64,000 nt of DNA from Hydrogenophaga sp. (GTDB lineage: Bacteria > Pseudomonadota > Gammaproteobacteria > Burkholderiales > Burkholderiaceae_C). The stretch covers positions 60,786 to 124,785 of the forward strand of contig JAABQG010000001.1 in NCBI GenBank assembly GCA_011391595.1, given 5' to 3'. The notes beneath the pieces are model-generated. The model was not told where the DNA came from, did not search any database, and was given only the letters and a program-made list of their open reading frames with translations. Positions 27,200 to 37,780 of this stretch are shown piece by piece (position 1 is the first letter of the stretch; each line of letters begins with the position of its first letter). A program made the position numbers and the translations under genes.

Positions 27200-28471
27200 T
27201 CAGGCGGTGGCGGGCTGGTCCAGTTCGAAGACACGGTGCAACGCGCGCACCGCCAGTTCCATGTATTTCTCGTCGATCACGACCGATGTCTTGATTTCGG
27301 ACGTGGAGATCATCTGGATGTTGATGCCCTCCTCCGACAGGCAGCGAAACATCTTGCTAGCGATGCCCACGTGGCTGCGCATGCCGATGCCGACGATGGA
27401 AACCTTGCAGATCTTCGCGTCGCCCGTCACTTCCTGCGCACCGAGGGCGGGCAGGACTTTCTCTTTGAGCAGGTCAATGGTTCTGGCGAACTCATTGCGG
27501 TGCACCGTGAAGCTGAAATCGGTCTTGCCGTCCTTGCTCACGTTCTGGATGATCACGTCCACCTCGATATTGGCGTCGGCCACGGCGCCCAGGATCTGGT
27601 AAGCGATGCCGGGCTTGTCGGGCACGCCGAGCACGGAGATCTTGGCTTCGTCGCGGTTGAAAGCGATGCCGGATACGACGGCTTGTTCCATTTTTTCGTC
27701 TTCCTCAAAAGTAATCAGCGTGCCGGACTTGGCCTCGACGTTGATGTCAATATCCCACGGGGAGAAACTTGAGAGCACGCGCATCGGCACCTTGTACTTG
27801 CCGGCGAACTCCACGGACCGGATCTGCAGCACCTTGGAGCCCAGCGACGCCATTTCCAGCATTTCCTCAAAGCTCACGGTCTGAAGGCGGCGCGCCTCGG
27901 GCACGACGCGCGGGTCGGTCGTGTAGACGCCGTCGACGTCGGTGTAGATCAGGCATTCGTCGGCCTTCATCGCCGCCGCCACGGCCACGGCCGAGGTGTC
28001 AGATCCGCCCCGACCCAGGGTGGTGATGTGGCCCGCGTCGTCCACACCTTGGAAACCAGTGACGATCACCACCCGGCCGACAGCCAGGTCGGCGCGTACC
28101 TTCTGGTCGTCGATCGACTCGATGCGCGCCTTGGTGTAGGCGCTGTTAGTGCGGATCGGCACCTGCCAGCCTGCGTAGCTGACCGACTCCATGCCCTCAG
28201 CCTGCAGGGCAATGGCCAGCAGCGCGCTGGACGCCTGCTCGCCGGTCGCGGCCAGCATGTCGAGTTCGCGGTTGTAGGCCTCGCTGGCCCTGGGCGGAGC
28301 GAGTTCCTTGGCCAGCCCGAGCAACCGATTGGTCTCGCCACTCATGGCGCTGGGCACGACCACCATCTGGTGGCCGGCGCGCGCCCATTTGGCCACGCGC
28401 TTGGCGACGTTGCGGATGCGCTCCGTGGAGCCCATCGACGTACCGCCGTATTTATGAACGATCAAAGCCAT
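27200..28471 (-). CDS. lysC: Aspartate kinase
   Basis: Phosphorylates aspartate, the first step to lysine, methionine and threonine. About 423 residues from the ATG at 28471 ([15 protein letters not shown]); an earlier in-frame start lacks family sequence. Seen: [13 protein letters not shown] at the start, [47 protein letters not shown], then two ACT regulatory domains (about 265-410, with [16 protein letters not shown] and [16 protein letters not shown]). Monofunctional and of the length typical for feedback-inhibited enzymes. Downstream of tilS on the same strand with a 170-bp gap. Confidence 0.95.
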   Translation of the reverse strand: MALIVHKYGGTSMGSTERIRNVAKRVAKWARAGHQMVVVPSAMSGETNRLLGLAKELAPPRASEAYNRELDMLAATGEQASSALLAIALQAEGMESVSYAGWQVPIRTNSAYTKARIESIDDQKVRADLAVGRVVIVTGFQGVDDAGHITTLGRGGSDTSAVAVAAAMKADECLIYTDVDGVYTTDPRVVPEARRLQTVSFEEMLEMASLGSKVLQIRSVEFAGKYKVPMRVLSSFSPWDIDINVEAKSGTLITFEEDEKMEQAVVSGIAFNRDEAKISVLGVPDKPGIAYQILGAVADANIEVDVIIQNVSKDGKTDFSFTVHRNEFARTIDLLKEKVLPALGAQEVTGDAKICKVSIVGIGMRSHVGIASKMFRCLSEEGINIQMISTSEIKTSVVIDEKYMELAVRALHRVFELDQPATA

Positions 28472-28642
28472 GTGGTGTGATGCGGAAAAACGAGCAATGC
28501 GCAGGGACGGAACGATCTGAACGAGGGTCCTGTTGCGCAGAAAACACCCGGCGCAGGGGTTCCGGCCGAGCCCCCGGATTGTACCCATCCGCCTGATGCG
28601 GGCCTGACAGGGCAGGTGCCGCCCTGAGTCCGGCCCTGGCGA

Positions 28643-29593
28643 TCAGGCGGGCTGCCAGTCGATGGTCTCGCCGTGGCGCACCACAAAGCCCGCCCCGACC
28701 TTGAGGCACATGCGGTGTCCGCGGGTGGTGCAGGCCGCAATCTGGTCCAGCAGTTCGGCCAGTTGCGCCGCGCTGGGTGTGGTGGCATGCACGCTGCGCA
28801 ACCAGTGGCGCAGTGCATTGGCCTGGCGCGCCCGTGAGAGCGCCTGCAGTCGCAAGATCAGGGGTGGCACGCCCAGCCCGGCCAGATCCTGCGCAGCCAC
28901 CTCGCTCAAGACCGTTTGCGCCTCGGCCGCGTGAGCCGCACTGCGTGCGAAGGTTTCGCGAAACTGCGGAAAGGCGGCGGCGAGCGCCGGCAGCAATTGC
29001 GACCGGATGCGGTTGCGCGTGAACCCTTCGTCAAAATTGGTCGGGTCTTCAACCCAGGCTTCATGGCGCTCGCGCAACCAGTCGCGGATGGCCGGCCCGG
29101 GGACAGCCAGCAGCGGACGGTGGTACGTCAGACCATCCCGCTGCCAATGCGCCGGCATGGCCGACAGTCCGGGCAGCCCGGCGCCGCGCGAAAGGGCCAG
29201 CAGGATGGTCTCCACCTGGTCATCGGCATGGTGGGCGATTGCAATGTCTTTGATAACCAACTCTGACCATTCTGCGCTGGGTATGGCCGAAAAAACCTCA
29301 TATCTTGCCTTGCGAGCGGCATTTTCGGGGCTTTCACCCCTGGCATGCCGTGCGTCAACGCGGCGCACCACAAGGGGCACGTTCAGCCGGCCACAAAGGG
29401 CCATGCAATGCCGCTCGAATCCGTCGGCCGCATCCTGCAATCCATGGTGTACATGAATCGCCCTCACCTGCCCCGGCCATTTTTCGGCGCAGGCCAGCAG
29501 CAAGGCGGTGGAATCTGCGCCACCACTGAGTGCCACTGCCAGAGGGAGGCCAGGCTTGAACGCTGCCATGGCCCGGGCAAAGGTCTGGCTCAT
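28643..29593 (-). CDS. tilS: tRNA(Ile)-lysidine synthase TilS
   Basis: Modifies C34 of the CAU-anticodon tRNA-Ile to lysidine so that it reads AUA; essential in most bacteria. 316 residues, a short version lacking most of the C-terminal extension. Seen: PP-loop ALSGGADSTALLL (21-33), HVHHGLQ, AHHADDQVETILLALSRGAGLPGLSAM (120 on) and DPTNFDEGFTRNRIR. Residues about 102-114 (SAIPSAEWSELVI), just before the AHHADD motif, are encoded by a copy of the dispersed element. It follows accA by 42 bp. Confidence 0.93.
   Translation of the reverse strand: MSQTFARAMAAFKPGLPLAVALSGGADSTALLLACAEKWPGQVRAIHVHHGLQDAADGFERHCMALCGRLNVPLVVRRVDARHARGESPENAARKARYEVFSAIPSAEWSELVIKDIAIAHHADDQVETILLALSRGAGLPGLSAMPAHWQRDGLTYHRPLLAVPGPAIRDWLRERHEAWVEDPTNFDEGFTRNRIRSQLLPALAAAFPQFRETFARSAAHAAEAQTVLSEVAAQDLAGLGVPPLILRLQALSRARQANALRHWLRSVHATTPSAAQLAELLDQIAACTTRGHRMCLKVGAGFVVRHGETIDWQPA
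29252..29295 (+). repeat. Dispersed 45-bp element, copy 5 (inside tilS)
   Basis: ATAACCAACTCTGACCATT then TGCGCTGGGTATGGCCGAAAAAA: matches the pattern along its whole length with a few changes. Read in the gene direction it is in the common orientation and encodes PSAEWSELVI in the same frame as copies 1 and 7. It falls in a variable part of the protein. Confidence 0.7.
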
Positions 29594-29635
29594 GGTGAAA
29601 ATGGGGGCCAGGCGCGGCGGGCGCCCGGATCGGAC

Positions 29636-30613
29636 CTACTTGGTGTCCGCCTTGGTGTCGTTGAAACGCCCGTAGCTTTGCAGCCGCTCGTAGCGCCGGT
29701 CCAGCAGTTCCTTGACCTTGAGGTCGCTGACCTGCCGGAAGGCGTCATTGAGGGCACGCTTCAGGAACGCCGCCATCTGCCCGGGATCGCGGTGCGCACC
29801 GCCCACCGGCTCGTTGACGATCTTGTCGATCACGCCGAGCGCCTTGAGACGGTGCGCGGTGATGCCCAGAGCCGCCGCGGCCTCCTCGGCCTTGTCGGAC
29901 GTTTTCCAGAGAATCGAGGCGCAGCCTTCCGGACTGATGACGGAGTAGATCGAATACTGGAGCATCAACACCTGGTCGCCGACGGAGATGGCCAGCGCGC
30001 CGCCCGAGCCGCCCTCGCCAATGATGGTGGTGATGATCGGCACCTCGAGCTGCGCCATCTCGAAGATGTTGCGCCCGATCGCCTCCGACTGGCTGCGCTC
30101 TTCAGCGTCGATGCCGGGGTAGGCGCCTGGCGTGTCCACAAAGGTGAATACCGGCAGCTTGAATTTTTCCGCCAGTTTCATCAGGCGCAAGGCCTTGCGA
30201 TAGCCCTCGGGCTTGCTCATGCCGAAGTTGCGCAATCCGCGCTCCTTGGTGTCACGGCCTTTTTGCTGGCCCAGCACCATGCAGGCAGTTCCATTGAAAC
30301 GCGCCAGACCGCCGACGATGCTCAGGTCATCGGCAAAGTGACGATCGCCGTGCAATTCGACAAAGTCGGTGAAGATCTCGTTGACATAGTCCAGCGTGTA
30401 GGGCCGCTCGGCATGGCGGGCGATCTTGGTGATCTGCCAGGGCGTCAGGTCCGAGTAGATGTCCTTGGTGAGTTGCTGGCTTTTCTTGCTGAGTTGATCG
30501 ATCTCTTCGGAGATGTCAACAGCGGATTCGTTCTGAACGTAGCGCAGTTCTTCGATCTTGCCTTCGAGCTCGGCAATCGGCTGCTCGAAATCCAGAAATG
30601 TCTTTTTGGCCAA
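29636..30613 (-). CDS. accA: Acetyl-CoA carboxylase carboxyltransferase subunit alpha
   Basis: Alpha half of the carboxyltransferase that makes malonyl-CoA for fatty-acid synthesis; pairs with AccD. 325 residues, normal. Seen: [19 protein letters not shown] at the N-terminus, [52 protein letters not shown] and [10 protein letters not shown], all family blocks. Sits between the AlkA-type gene (51 bp upstream) and tilS (42 bp downstream), likely one transcript. Confidence 0.96.
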   Translation of the reverse strand: MAKKTFLDFEQPIAELEGKIEELRYVQNESAVDISEEIDQLSKKSQQLTKDIYSDLTPWQITKIARHAERPYTLDYVNEIFTDFVELHGDRHFADDLSIVGGLARFNGTACMVLGQQKGRDTKERGLRNFGMSKPEGYRKALRLMKLAEKFKLPVFTFVDTPGAYPGIDAEERSQSEAIGRNIFEMAQLEVPIITTIIGEGGSGGALAISVGDQVLMLQYSIYSVISPEGCASILWKTSDKAEEAAAALGITAHRLKALGVIDKIVNEPVGGAHRDPGQMAAFLKRALNDAFRQVSDLKVKELLDRRYERLQSYGRFNDTKADTK

Positions 30614-30664
30614 GAATTTTTCTCCTGCTTCGGCACGGATAACGGATCTTAGAACCGCAACCGC

Positions 30665-31315
30665 CTAATATTCCACGGGCTCGGGGTCAAGCGAGCGCCA
30701 AATATACCAAGTCGCAACAGTGCGGTAGGGGGCCCAGGCCGCAGCCACCTCGCGTGCATCGCTGCGACTGACAGCTTCGCCGGAGAAATAGTTCCGGCTG
30801 ATGCCATTGATCAGGCCCACATCATCGAGCGGCAGCACATTCGGACGCAGCAGATGGAAGATCAGGAACATCTCGGCGGTCCAGCGGCCAATGCCCCGTA
30901 TGGCAATCAGTTCCGCGATGATGGCCTCGTCGTCCATGGTTTCCCACGATTGCACATGCACGGCGCCCGAGTCGAAGTGCAGTGACAGGTCGACCAGATA
31001 CTCGACCTTGCGCGCGCTCAGGCCCGCGGCGCGCATGTCGTCCACCTTCAGGCGCAGCACGCTGGCCGGCGTGATGCGGCGCGGCAACTGCGAGAACCGG
31101 TCCCAGACAGTCTGCGCCGCCTTGACCGAGATCTGCTGCCCGACGATGGAGCGCGCCAACGTGGAGAACGGGTCGCCGCGGGACTGCAGGCAGGCATCGC
31201 CAAACTGGGGGATCAGCCGTTTCATGACCCGGTCTTTCTTGACGAGGTGCTTGCGCGCCTCATCCCAGTAGCCGGGCGTGCTGGTCTCGATCGGTTTAAT
31301 TGTTGTAGCAGACAT
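30665..31315 (-). CDS. DNA-3-methyladenine glycosylase II (AlkA-type HhH-GPD protein)
   Basis: Base-excision repair glycosylase removing alkylated purines; 216 residues. Seen: FSTLARSIVGQQISVKAAQTVW (about 50-71), the helix-hairpin-helix with IRGIGRWTAEMFLIF and, downstream, the catalytic aspartate in VLPLDDVGL. It lacks the N-terminal beta domain of E. coli AlkA, as in the short family. The ATG at 31315 lies inside a copy of the dispersed element (31304-31345), and the element stays open in frame for about eleven codons upstream. Lies 45 bp after cysS. Confidence 0.9.
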   Translation of the reverse strand: MSATTIKPIETSTPGYWDEARKHLVKKDRVMKRLIPQFGDACLQSRGDPFSTLARSIVGQQISVKAAQTVWDRFSQLPRRITPASVLRLKVDDMRAAGLSARKVEYLVDLSLHFDSGAVHVQSWETMDDEAIIAELIAIRGIGRWTAEMFLIFHLLRPNVLPLDDVGLINGISRNYFSGEAVSRSDAREVAAAWAPYRTVATWYIWRSLDPEPVEY

Positions 31316-31345
31316 TGACCGTTCGACGCTGGGAAATACCGAAAA
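31304..31345 (+). repeat. Dispersed 45-bp element, copy 6 (contains AlkA-type start codon)
   Basis: GTAGCAGACATTGACC then GTTCGACGCTGGG, AAATACCGAAAA. It fills the gap between cysS and the glycosylase gene and reaches into the coding region. The start codon of the glycosylase is formed by the CAT (31313-31315) inside the element. Orientation relative to that gene is the common one. Confidence 0.78.
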
Positions 31346-31360
31346 TCTCTAACAAAATGC

Positions 31361-32740
<1,380 letters not shown>

Positions 32741-32916
32741 GGGATCCAGGGAAACGGGCAATCAGGTGCTGCGTCGGGTCGGCGATTTTTCGGCGCATTG
32801 TCAGGGTTCTGAACTGGCCTGCGCCTGCCGGGCGGTGCTCGACCCCTCAGCTACAATCGTTGTCAGTATATCGCCCGGATTTGGGTCATGCCACTGTGCA
32901 CCTCAGAAGAGACTCC

Positions 32917-33951
32917 ATGATGAACGAACCCTCTGCAATCACTCAATCCCTGCGCCAGGTCTTTCGTCTTGTTGCCTTGACGGCCATGCTGGCGCTCCCG
33001 TTGGCACACGCCGACGAGTACAGCGACGTCAGCCAGCTCGTGCGTTCCGGGAAATTCGACGATGCCCTTGTCAAAGCCGAGCAGTACCTGGTCGCCAAGC
33101 CACGCGACCCGCAGATGCGATTCCTCAAAGGTGTCATCCAGACCGAGGCCGGAAAGCCCAATGACGCCATCGTCACGTTTCTCAAGCTGACGGAAGAGTA
33201 CCCGGAACTCCCTGAGCCCTACAACAACCTCGCCGTCCTTTATGCTGGCCAGAACCAGTACGACAAGGCCCGTGTGGCGCTGGAGATGGCCATCCGAACA
33301 AACCCGAACTACGCCACCGCCTACGAGAACCTCGGCGACGTGTATGCAAAGCTCACCAGCCAGGCCTACGGTAAGGCGCTTCAACTCGACGGCACCAACA
33401 AGGGTGTGCAGTCCAAGCTGACACTGATGCGCGATCTTTTTTCCACGGGTGCGAAGGGCGGCCGCCCGGCGAGCCCGGCAGCAGCGTCGGCCCTGACACC
33501 GACTTCCGGCGCGGCTGCCAAAGCACCGCCCGCAGCGGCTGCAAGCGCCGCACCGACGGCGAAACCTGCTTCCGCCCCGGCTTCTGCGCCCGCTGCAGCC
33601 AAGACATCGAGTGCGGAGAAAGACATTGAGGCCGCCGTGATGGCGTGGGCCGCTGCCTGGTCAGCCAAAGATTTGAACCGCTACCTGGCGGCCTATGGCA
33701 ATGACTTTGATCCCCTTCCCAAGCAGTCCCGCCAGTCGTGGGAATCTGATCGTCGTAACCGCATTGCCAGCCGGTCGCGTATCTCCGTGAAGGTGAGCGA
33801 CCTGTCGATCGCCATCAACGGCGACAAGGCCTCGGCCAAATTCCGCCAAGATTACCGCGATGCTGCACTGAACCTCTCGACCCGCAAGACACTGGACTTC
33901 GTGAAACCCGGCGACCAATGGGTCATTGTCAAGGAAACGATTGGCGCCTGA
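32917..33951 (+). CDS. Exported TPR protein with C-terminal NTF2-like domain
   Basis: About 344 residues from the ATG at 32917 (a second ATG follows directly). Seen: signal peptide ending LALPLAHADEY, three to four TPR units (about 30-165, for example PEPYNNLAVLYAGQNQYDKA and NPNYATAYENLGDVYAKL), an Ala/Pro-rich linker (about 175-230), and a C-terminal domain with AVMAWAAAWSAKDLNRYLAAYG and RQSWESDRRNRI, like SnoaL/NTF2-type domains seen in periplasmic scaffold proteins. Function is not known; a periplasmic protein-interaction role is likely. A TACAAT at 32852-32857 could be a -10 box, without a convincing -35. Confidence 0.8.
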   Translation: MMNEPSAITQSLRQVFRLVALTAMLALPLAHADEYSDVSQLVRSGKFDDALVKAEQYLVAKPRDPQMRFLKGVIQTEAGKPNDAIVTFLKLTEEYPELPEPYNNLAVLYAGQNQYDKARVALEMAIRTNPNYATAYENLGDVYAKLTSQAYGKALQLDGTNKGVQSKLTLMRDLFSTGAKGGRPASPAAASALTPTSGAAAKAPPAAAASAAPTAKPASAPASAPAAAKTSSAEKDIEAAVMAWAAAWSAKDLNRYLAAYGNDFDPLPKQSRQSWESDRRNRIASRSRISVKVSDLSIAINGDKASAKFRQDYRDAALNLSTRKTLDFVKPGDQWVIVKETIGA

Positions 33952-34179
33952 TGCGAACGCCGGCGGCGCGACGCTCCGCAACGCGGAGCGAAAGAACTGT
34001 CAACCCGGTGCACACAATGCGCTGGACGAGTTGAAAATTCTGGTGAAACGGTATCCCGTTGCCCTTGCAACCCAGTGCCTATGCGTGCACTTCTGGCGAG
34101 GTCGGTCCTGTCCGCACCGACGTCACAATGCGCTGCGCCGGATCGCAAGTTGGAAATTTTCGCTTGAAGGAGCAAACAG

Positions 34180-34866
34180 ATGGCGCCCCTGAGTTTTTCC
34201 GCTGCACGTCGGCAATTCACTGTCGCAGCCGGTGCCCTGGCCGTGTCAGGGCTGGCGCTTGCCGCCGAAGCGCCCCGCGTCAGATTCGCCACCACGGCCG
34301 GTGATTTTGTGATCGAGGTCTACCCCGACAAGGCGCCCAAGACCGTGGAAAACTTTCTGCAGTACGTCAAGGACAAGCACTACGACGGCACCGTCTTTCA
34401 CCGCGTGATCGACAACTTCATGGTCCAGGGCGGCGGCTTTGACGCAAAGTTCGTGCAAAAGCCGACTCGCGCCCCGGTGGCGCATGAAGGCCGCGAAGCA
34501 CTGGCCAAGGGCGGATCAAAGAACGTCGTCGGCACCGTGGCGATGGCGCGCACCAGCGACCCCAACTCCGCCAGCGCACAGTTTTTCATCAACGTGAAAG
34601 ACAACGCATTCCTCGACCCCACGCCGATTCCACCCGGCGACCCGGTACCCAGGTTCGAGTACCAAGGCAAGGTCTATGAGAACACGCCGCGCAACCAGTT
34701 GCTGAACGCACCTCAGCTTTATGGCTACACCGTCTTCGGAAAAGTCGTCAGTGGCATGGATGTCGTCAACCGCATCAAGGCCACGCCCACCGGAGCGGGT
34801 GGCCCCTTCCCCTCGGATGTCCCCAAGGCACCCGTCATCATCAACTCAGCCACACTGGTGAAATAA
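34180..34866 (+). CDS. Exported cyclophilin-type peptidyl-prolyl isomerase
   Basis: Periplasmic proline isomerase of the cyclophilin family, 228 residues. Start ATG at 34180 follows AAGGAG at seven bases. Seen: signal sequence with twin arginines SAARRQFTVAAGALAVSG ending LALAAEA, which could be Tat or Sec, and cyclophilin blocks TVFHRVIDNFMVQGGGF, TVAMARTSDPNSASAQFFIN and YTVFGKVVSGMDVV. The next gene is a cytoplasmic homologue starting right after the stop. About 228 bp of noncoding sequence upstream shows no clear feature. Confidence 0.92.
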   Translation: MAPLSFSAARRQFTVAAGALAVSGLALAAEAPRVRFATTAGDFVIEVYPDKAPKTVENFLQYVKDKHYDGTVFHRVIDNFMVQGGGFDAKFVQKPTRAPVAHEGREALAKGGSKNVVGTVAMARTSDPNSASAQFFINVKDNAFLDPTPIPPGDPVPRFEYQGKVYENTPRNQLLNAPQLYGYTVFGKVVSGMDVVNRIKATPTGAGGPFPSDVPKAPVIINSATLVK

Positions 34867-35373
34867 ATGAGCAATCCCCAAGTCGAACTTCACATCGCCA
34901 ACTATGGCGTCATCACTCTTGAACTGGACCAGGACAAGGCCCCCAAATCGGTGGCCAACTTCCTCAGCTATGTCAAAAAGGGGCACTACAACAACACCAT
35001 CTTCCACCGCGTGATCCCGGGTTTCATGATCCAGGGCGGCGGCATGGAGCCCGGCATGGGCCAGAAGCCCACCGATGCGCAAATCGAGAACGAAGCCAAC
35101 AACGGCCTGAAGAACGACAAATACACCGTGGCCATGGCACGCACCAATGCGCCCCACTCCGCCACCTCGCAGTTCTTCATCAACGCCACCAACAACAGCT
35201 TCCTCAATCACACCGCCCCCAGCGCGCAGGGCTGGGGCTATGCCGTTTTCGGCAAAGTGATTTCCGGCACTGAGGTTGTCGACAAGATCGAGGCTGTCAA
35301 GACCGGCAGCAAAGGCGGCCATGGCGATGTGCCACTGACCGATGTGGTGATCGAGAAAGCCGTCGCAGTTTGA
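34867..35373 (+). CDS. ppiB: Cytoplasmic cyclophilin-type peptidyl-prolyl isomerase
   Basis: 168-residue single-domain cyclophilin without signal peptide. Seen: [39 protein letters not shown] and [16 protein letters not shown]. The ATG follows directly on the stop of the exported homologue, and lpxH begins 13 bp after its stop, so the three are an operon. Two neighbouring cyclophilins, one exported and one cytosolic, look like a gene duplication. Confidence 0.94.
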   Translation: MSNPQVELHIANYGVITLELDQDKAPKSVANFLSYVKKGHYNNTIFHRVIPGFMIQGGGMEPGMGQKPTDAQIENEANNGLKNDKYTVAMARTNAPHSATSQFFINATNNSFLNHTAPSAQGWGYAVFGKVISGTEVVDKIEAVKTGSKGGHGDVPLTDVVIEKAVAV

Positions 35374-35386
35374 TCTGGCGGCAACG

Positions 35387-36202
35387 ATGAACACTGCTGC
35401 GCCCCGGATCGCCGTGCTACCGGCATCTTCGGCGTGGCGCACCATCGATTTCATTTCGGATCTTCATCTCCATGCCGGCGATGCTGCGACTTTTGAGGCT
35501 TGGCAGAACTACCTCGCCAACACCCCGGCGGACGCTGTCTTCATCCTTGGCGACCTTTTTGAAGTCTGGGTAGGCGATGACGCCGCCCAGCCGCCGGGTT
35601 TTGAGTTCATCTGCGGCCGGATTCTCGCGGCAACCGCCGGCCGGCACGACGTTTTTTTCATGCATGGCAACCGCGACTTCCTCGTAGGCAAAGCCTTTCT
35701 GGCAGCGTCTGGGATGCAGGTTTTGCATGACCCAACGGCGCTGGAGTTCGCTGGTCAGCGCTGGCTGTTGTCGCATGGCGACGCCCTGTGTCTTGACGAT
35801 GTCGAATACCAGAAATACCGATTGATGGTTCGTAACCCGGCCTGGCAAGAAGCGGTCCTGGCTCGCTCATTGGCGGAGCGCCGGGCGTTCGCCCGCGAAA
35901 TCCGTGAGCAGGGAAGTCGTCAGGGCGATGACAGCCCAACGGACTACGCCGATGTGGATGCGGCCGCAGCCCGCGTCTGGCTGTCCGCGGCCGGGGCCGC
36001 AACCCTGATTCACGGGCACACCCACAAGCCGGGGGAACATGGACTGGGTGTTTCGTCATCCCCTGGTAATGAGCGCCCCGGCGCAGGAGCGCCCGCACTT
36101 CGAAGGGTGGTGCTCAGCGACTGGGACGCAGCCGCTCAACCGCCGCGCGCGCAGGTTCTGCGCCTGTCTGCCGACGGGTTGCAACGCATTGACATTGCCT
36201 GA
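35387..36202 (+). CDS. lpxH: UDP-2,3-diacylglucosamine diphosphatase LpxH
   Basis: Lipid A pathway enzyme that cleaves UDP-2,3-diacylglucosamine to lipid X; peripheral membrane, Mn-dependent. 271 residues. Seen: metallophosphoesterase motifs FISDLHLHAGD, ILGDLFEVWVGDD, MHGNRDFL, LLSHGDALC, and IHGHTHKP. There is an extra loop (about 217-235, GLGVSSSPGNERPGAGAPA) between the last motif and the final strands. Stop overlaps the mtfA start (TGATG). Confidence 0.93.
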   Translation: MNTAAPRIAVLPASSAWRTIDFISDLHLHAGDAATFEAWQNYLANTPADAVFILGDLFEVWVGDDAAQPPGFEFICGRILAATAGRHDVFFMHGNRDFLVGKAFLAASGMQVLHDPTALEFAGQRWLLSHGDALCLDDVEYQKYRLMVRNPAWQEAVLARSLAERRAFAREIREQGSRQGDDSPTDYADVDAAAARVWLSAAGAATLIHGHTHKPGEHGLGVSSSPGNERPGAGAPALRRVVLSDWDAAAQPPRAQVLRLSADGLQRIDIA

Positions 36203-37047
36203 TGCTGGACTGGCTGCGGCGACAGGCTTCAAGGGCCTCGACACGACGACCCAGCCGACCGGACGTCCCCGATGACTTGTGGCATTCCACACTGGCGGCC
36301 TACCCCTTCGTGGCTGTCCTCAACCCGGCGGAACAGATCCGCCTGCGCGCCCTGTCGTTGGCGTTTCTGAACGGCAAGGAGTTCCATGGCGCCGGTGGAC
36401 TCGTTATCACTGACGCGATGGCAGTGGCTGTTGCGGCCCAGGCCTGCCTGCCCTTGCTGCACCTGGCGTCGACGGATGACGCGGCCACTACCTTGCGCTG
36501 GTATGACGACTTTGTCGGCATCGTGCTGCATCCCGACGAAGTTCTTGCGCATCGCGAGGTGACCGACGACGACGGCGTGGTGCACGAGTATCCGGAAATT
36601 CTCACGGGCGAAGCGATGGAGGGTGGCCCGGTGATGCTGAGCTGGGCCGATGTGGCCGGTGCCGGCCGCAGCGCAGCGCAGGGCTACAACGTTGTCATTC
36701 ATGAATTTGTTCACAAGATGGACATGCGCGACGGTGAAGCCGACGGATGTCCGCCCTTGCCGCCCGGTTTTCTGGGCGCAACACGTGGCACGCAGGCCCG
36801 CCAGCGCTGGTTTGCGCGCCTGAAGCCAGAGTTCGAGAAGTTCTGCGACCAGGTTGCTGCCGCCGATCGTTTTGGAGGTTTGGTCGAAGCTCCCTGGCTC
36901 GACCCCTATGCCGCAGAATCTCTCAGCGAGTTTTTCGCAGTGGCGGCGGAAGCCTACTTTGTCAATCCGGATCGGCTCTCGGACCACTCGCCCGCCCTGC
37001 ACGATCTGCTGGATCAGTTCTTCCGCCCGCAAGCAGGCAGGCTCTAG
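36202..37047 (+). CDS. mtfA: M90-family zinc metallopeptidase MtfA
   Basis: Cytoplasmic zinc aminopeptidase of the MtfA family; in E. coli MtfA binds the Mlc repressor and affects sugar-uptake regulation. 281 residues. Seen: zinc-binding HEFVHKMDMRDG (about 168-179) and the SLSEFFAVAAEAYFVNP block with the third ligand. Its start shares a base with the lpxH stop. Its stop interleaves with that of the opposite-strand gene in the palindrome CTAG at 37044-37047. Mlc itself is not in the window. Confidence 0.9.
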   Translation: MLDWLRRQASRASTRRPSRPDVPDDLWHSTLAAYPFVAVLNPAEQIRLRALSLAFLNGKEFHGAGGLVITDAMAVAVAAQACLPLLHLASTDDAATTLRWYDDFVGIVLHPDEVLAHREVTDDDGVVHEYPEILTGEAMEGGPVMLSWADVAGAGRSAAQGYNVVIHEFVHKMDMRDGEADGCPPLPPGFLGATRGTQARQRWFARLKPEFEKFCDQVAAADRFGGLVEAPWLDPYAAESLSEFFAVAAEAYFVNPDRLSDHSPALHDLLDQFFRPQAGRL

Positions 37048-37667
37048 CTTCCCGCGTGCGCGGTAAACCGGGTACCCGCTTCCTTGATGCCCCACAGCAG
37101 TTCAACCAGGGCGGGGTTGTTGAGCAAGGGCTCACCGGCCAGAACCAGCCAGTAGCCAGCCCCATCGACCCAGAACGGTATGAATGAAAAACTGGGCAAC
37201 AGGAATTCTGCGTCGGTGTGGAAAGATACATAGCGCGTCGCGCCCTGCCAGCCACGACGTGCCTGAAGGGCGGCGAAGTCGGAGTAGTCGGCGGCAGCGG
37301 CGCTGAGCGCGTCGGCCTCATCCTGGTCGACCCCTGTGCGCCCAAGGCAGAAACCACCCTCAGACGCCAATACCACCTTGCGTTCGCCCGACAGCGAAGC
37401 AATGACATGCTGAAGAAAATCGTCCAGTTTGGCATCGGGCCCCTGCAAGGGCCGCTGCAGGACCTGCACCCATCCCTGTTCCAGCGCCTGTGTCGCGATC
37501 GCAGGAGCGGCCGCTGACTTTTCGGCCCAGCCTGCGGCGTCAAGCGTGCGATCGCCTTCCAGCAGGGCCTGCAGGGCCAGTTCAGTCCCGTCGGGCTCCT
37601 TGTTCGCAAAGGCGTGCAGCACGCCCGCCGGGGTCAACATGAACCATTGAGTAGCTGGTGTCGTCAT
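37044..37667 (-). CDS. Unknown protein with roadblock/LC7-like region
   Basis: About 207 residues from the ATG at 37667; another in-frame ATG lies at 37682 without a ribosome site. I do not recognise a named family. The centre (RKVVLASEGGFCLGRTGVDQ) followed by an Ala-rich helix resembles the strand-helix pattern of roadblock/LC7 domains, regulators of small GTPases, but this is weak. No signal peptide or membrane helix. It is last of three genes on this strand, 113 bp after the next, and its stop overlaps that of mtfA tail to tail. Confidence 0.7.
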   Translation of the reverse strand: MTTPATQWFMLTPAGVLHAFANKEPDGTELALQALLEGDRTLDAAGWAEKSAAAPAIATQALEQGWVQVLQRPLQGPDAKLDDFLQHVIASLSGERKVVLASEGGFCLGRTGVDQDEADALSAAAADYSDFAALQARRGWQGATRYVSFHTDAEFLLPSFSFIPFWVDGAGYWLVLAGEPLLNNPALVELLWGIKEAGTRFTAHAGS

Positions 37668-37780
37668 CGCTTTACCCGTCATTGTTGAATCATGAAAAAG
37701 ATCGCTTCGCAGTGTTCGGCACGTCACGGCGTGCTGGCCTGCCAGAGATCAAGAATTGCCCCTGCACGTTCAGGCCTGTC

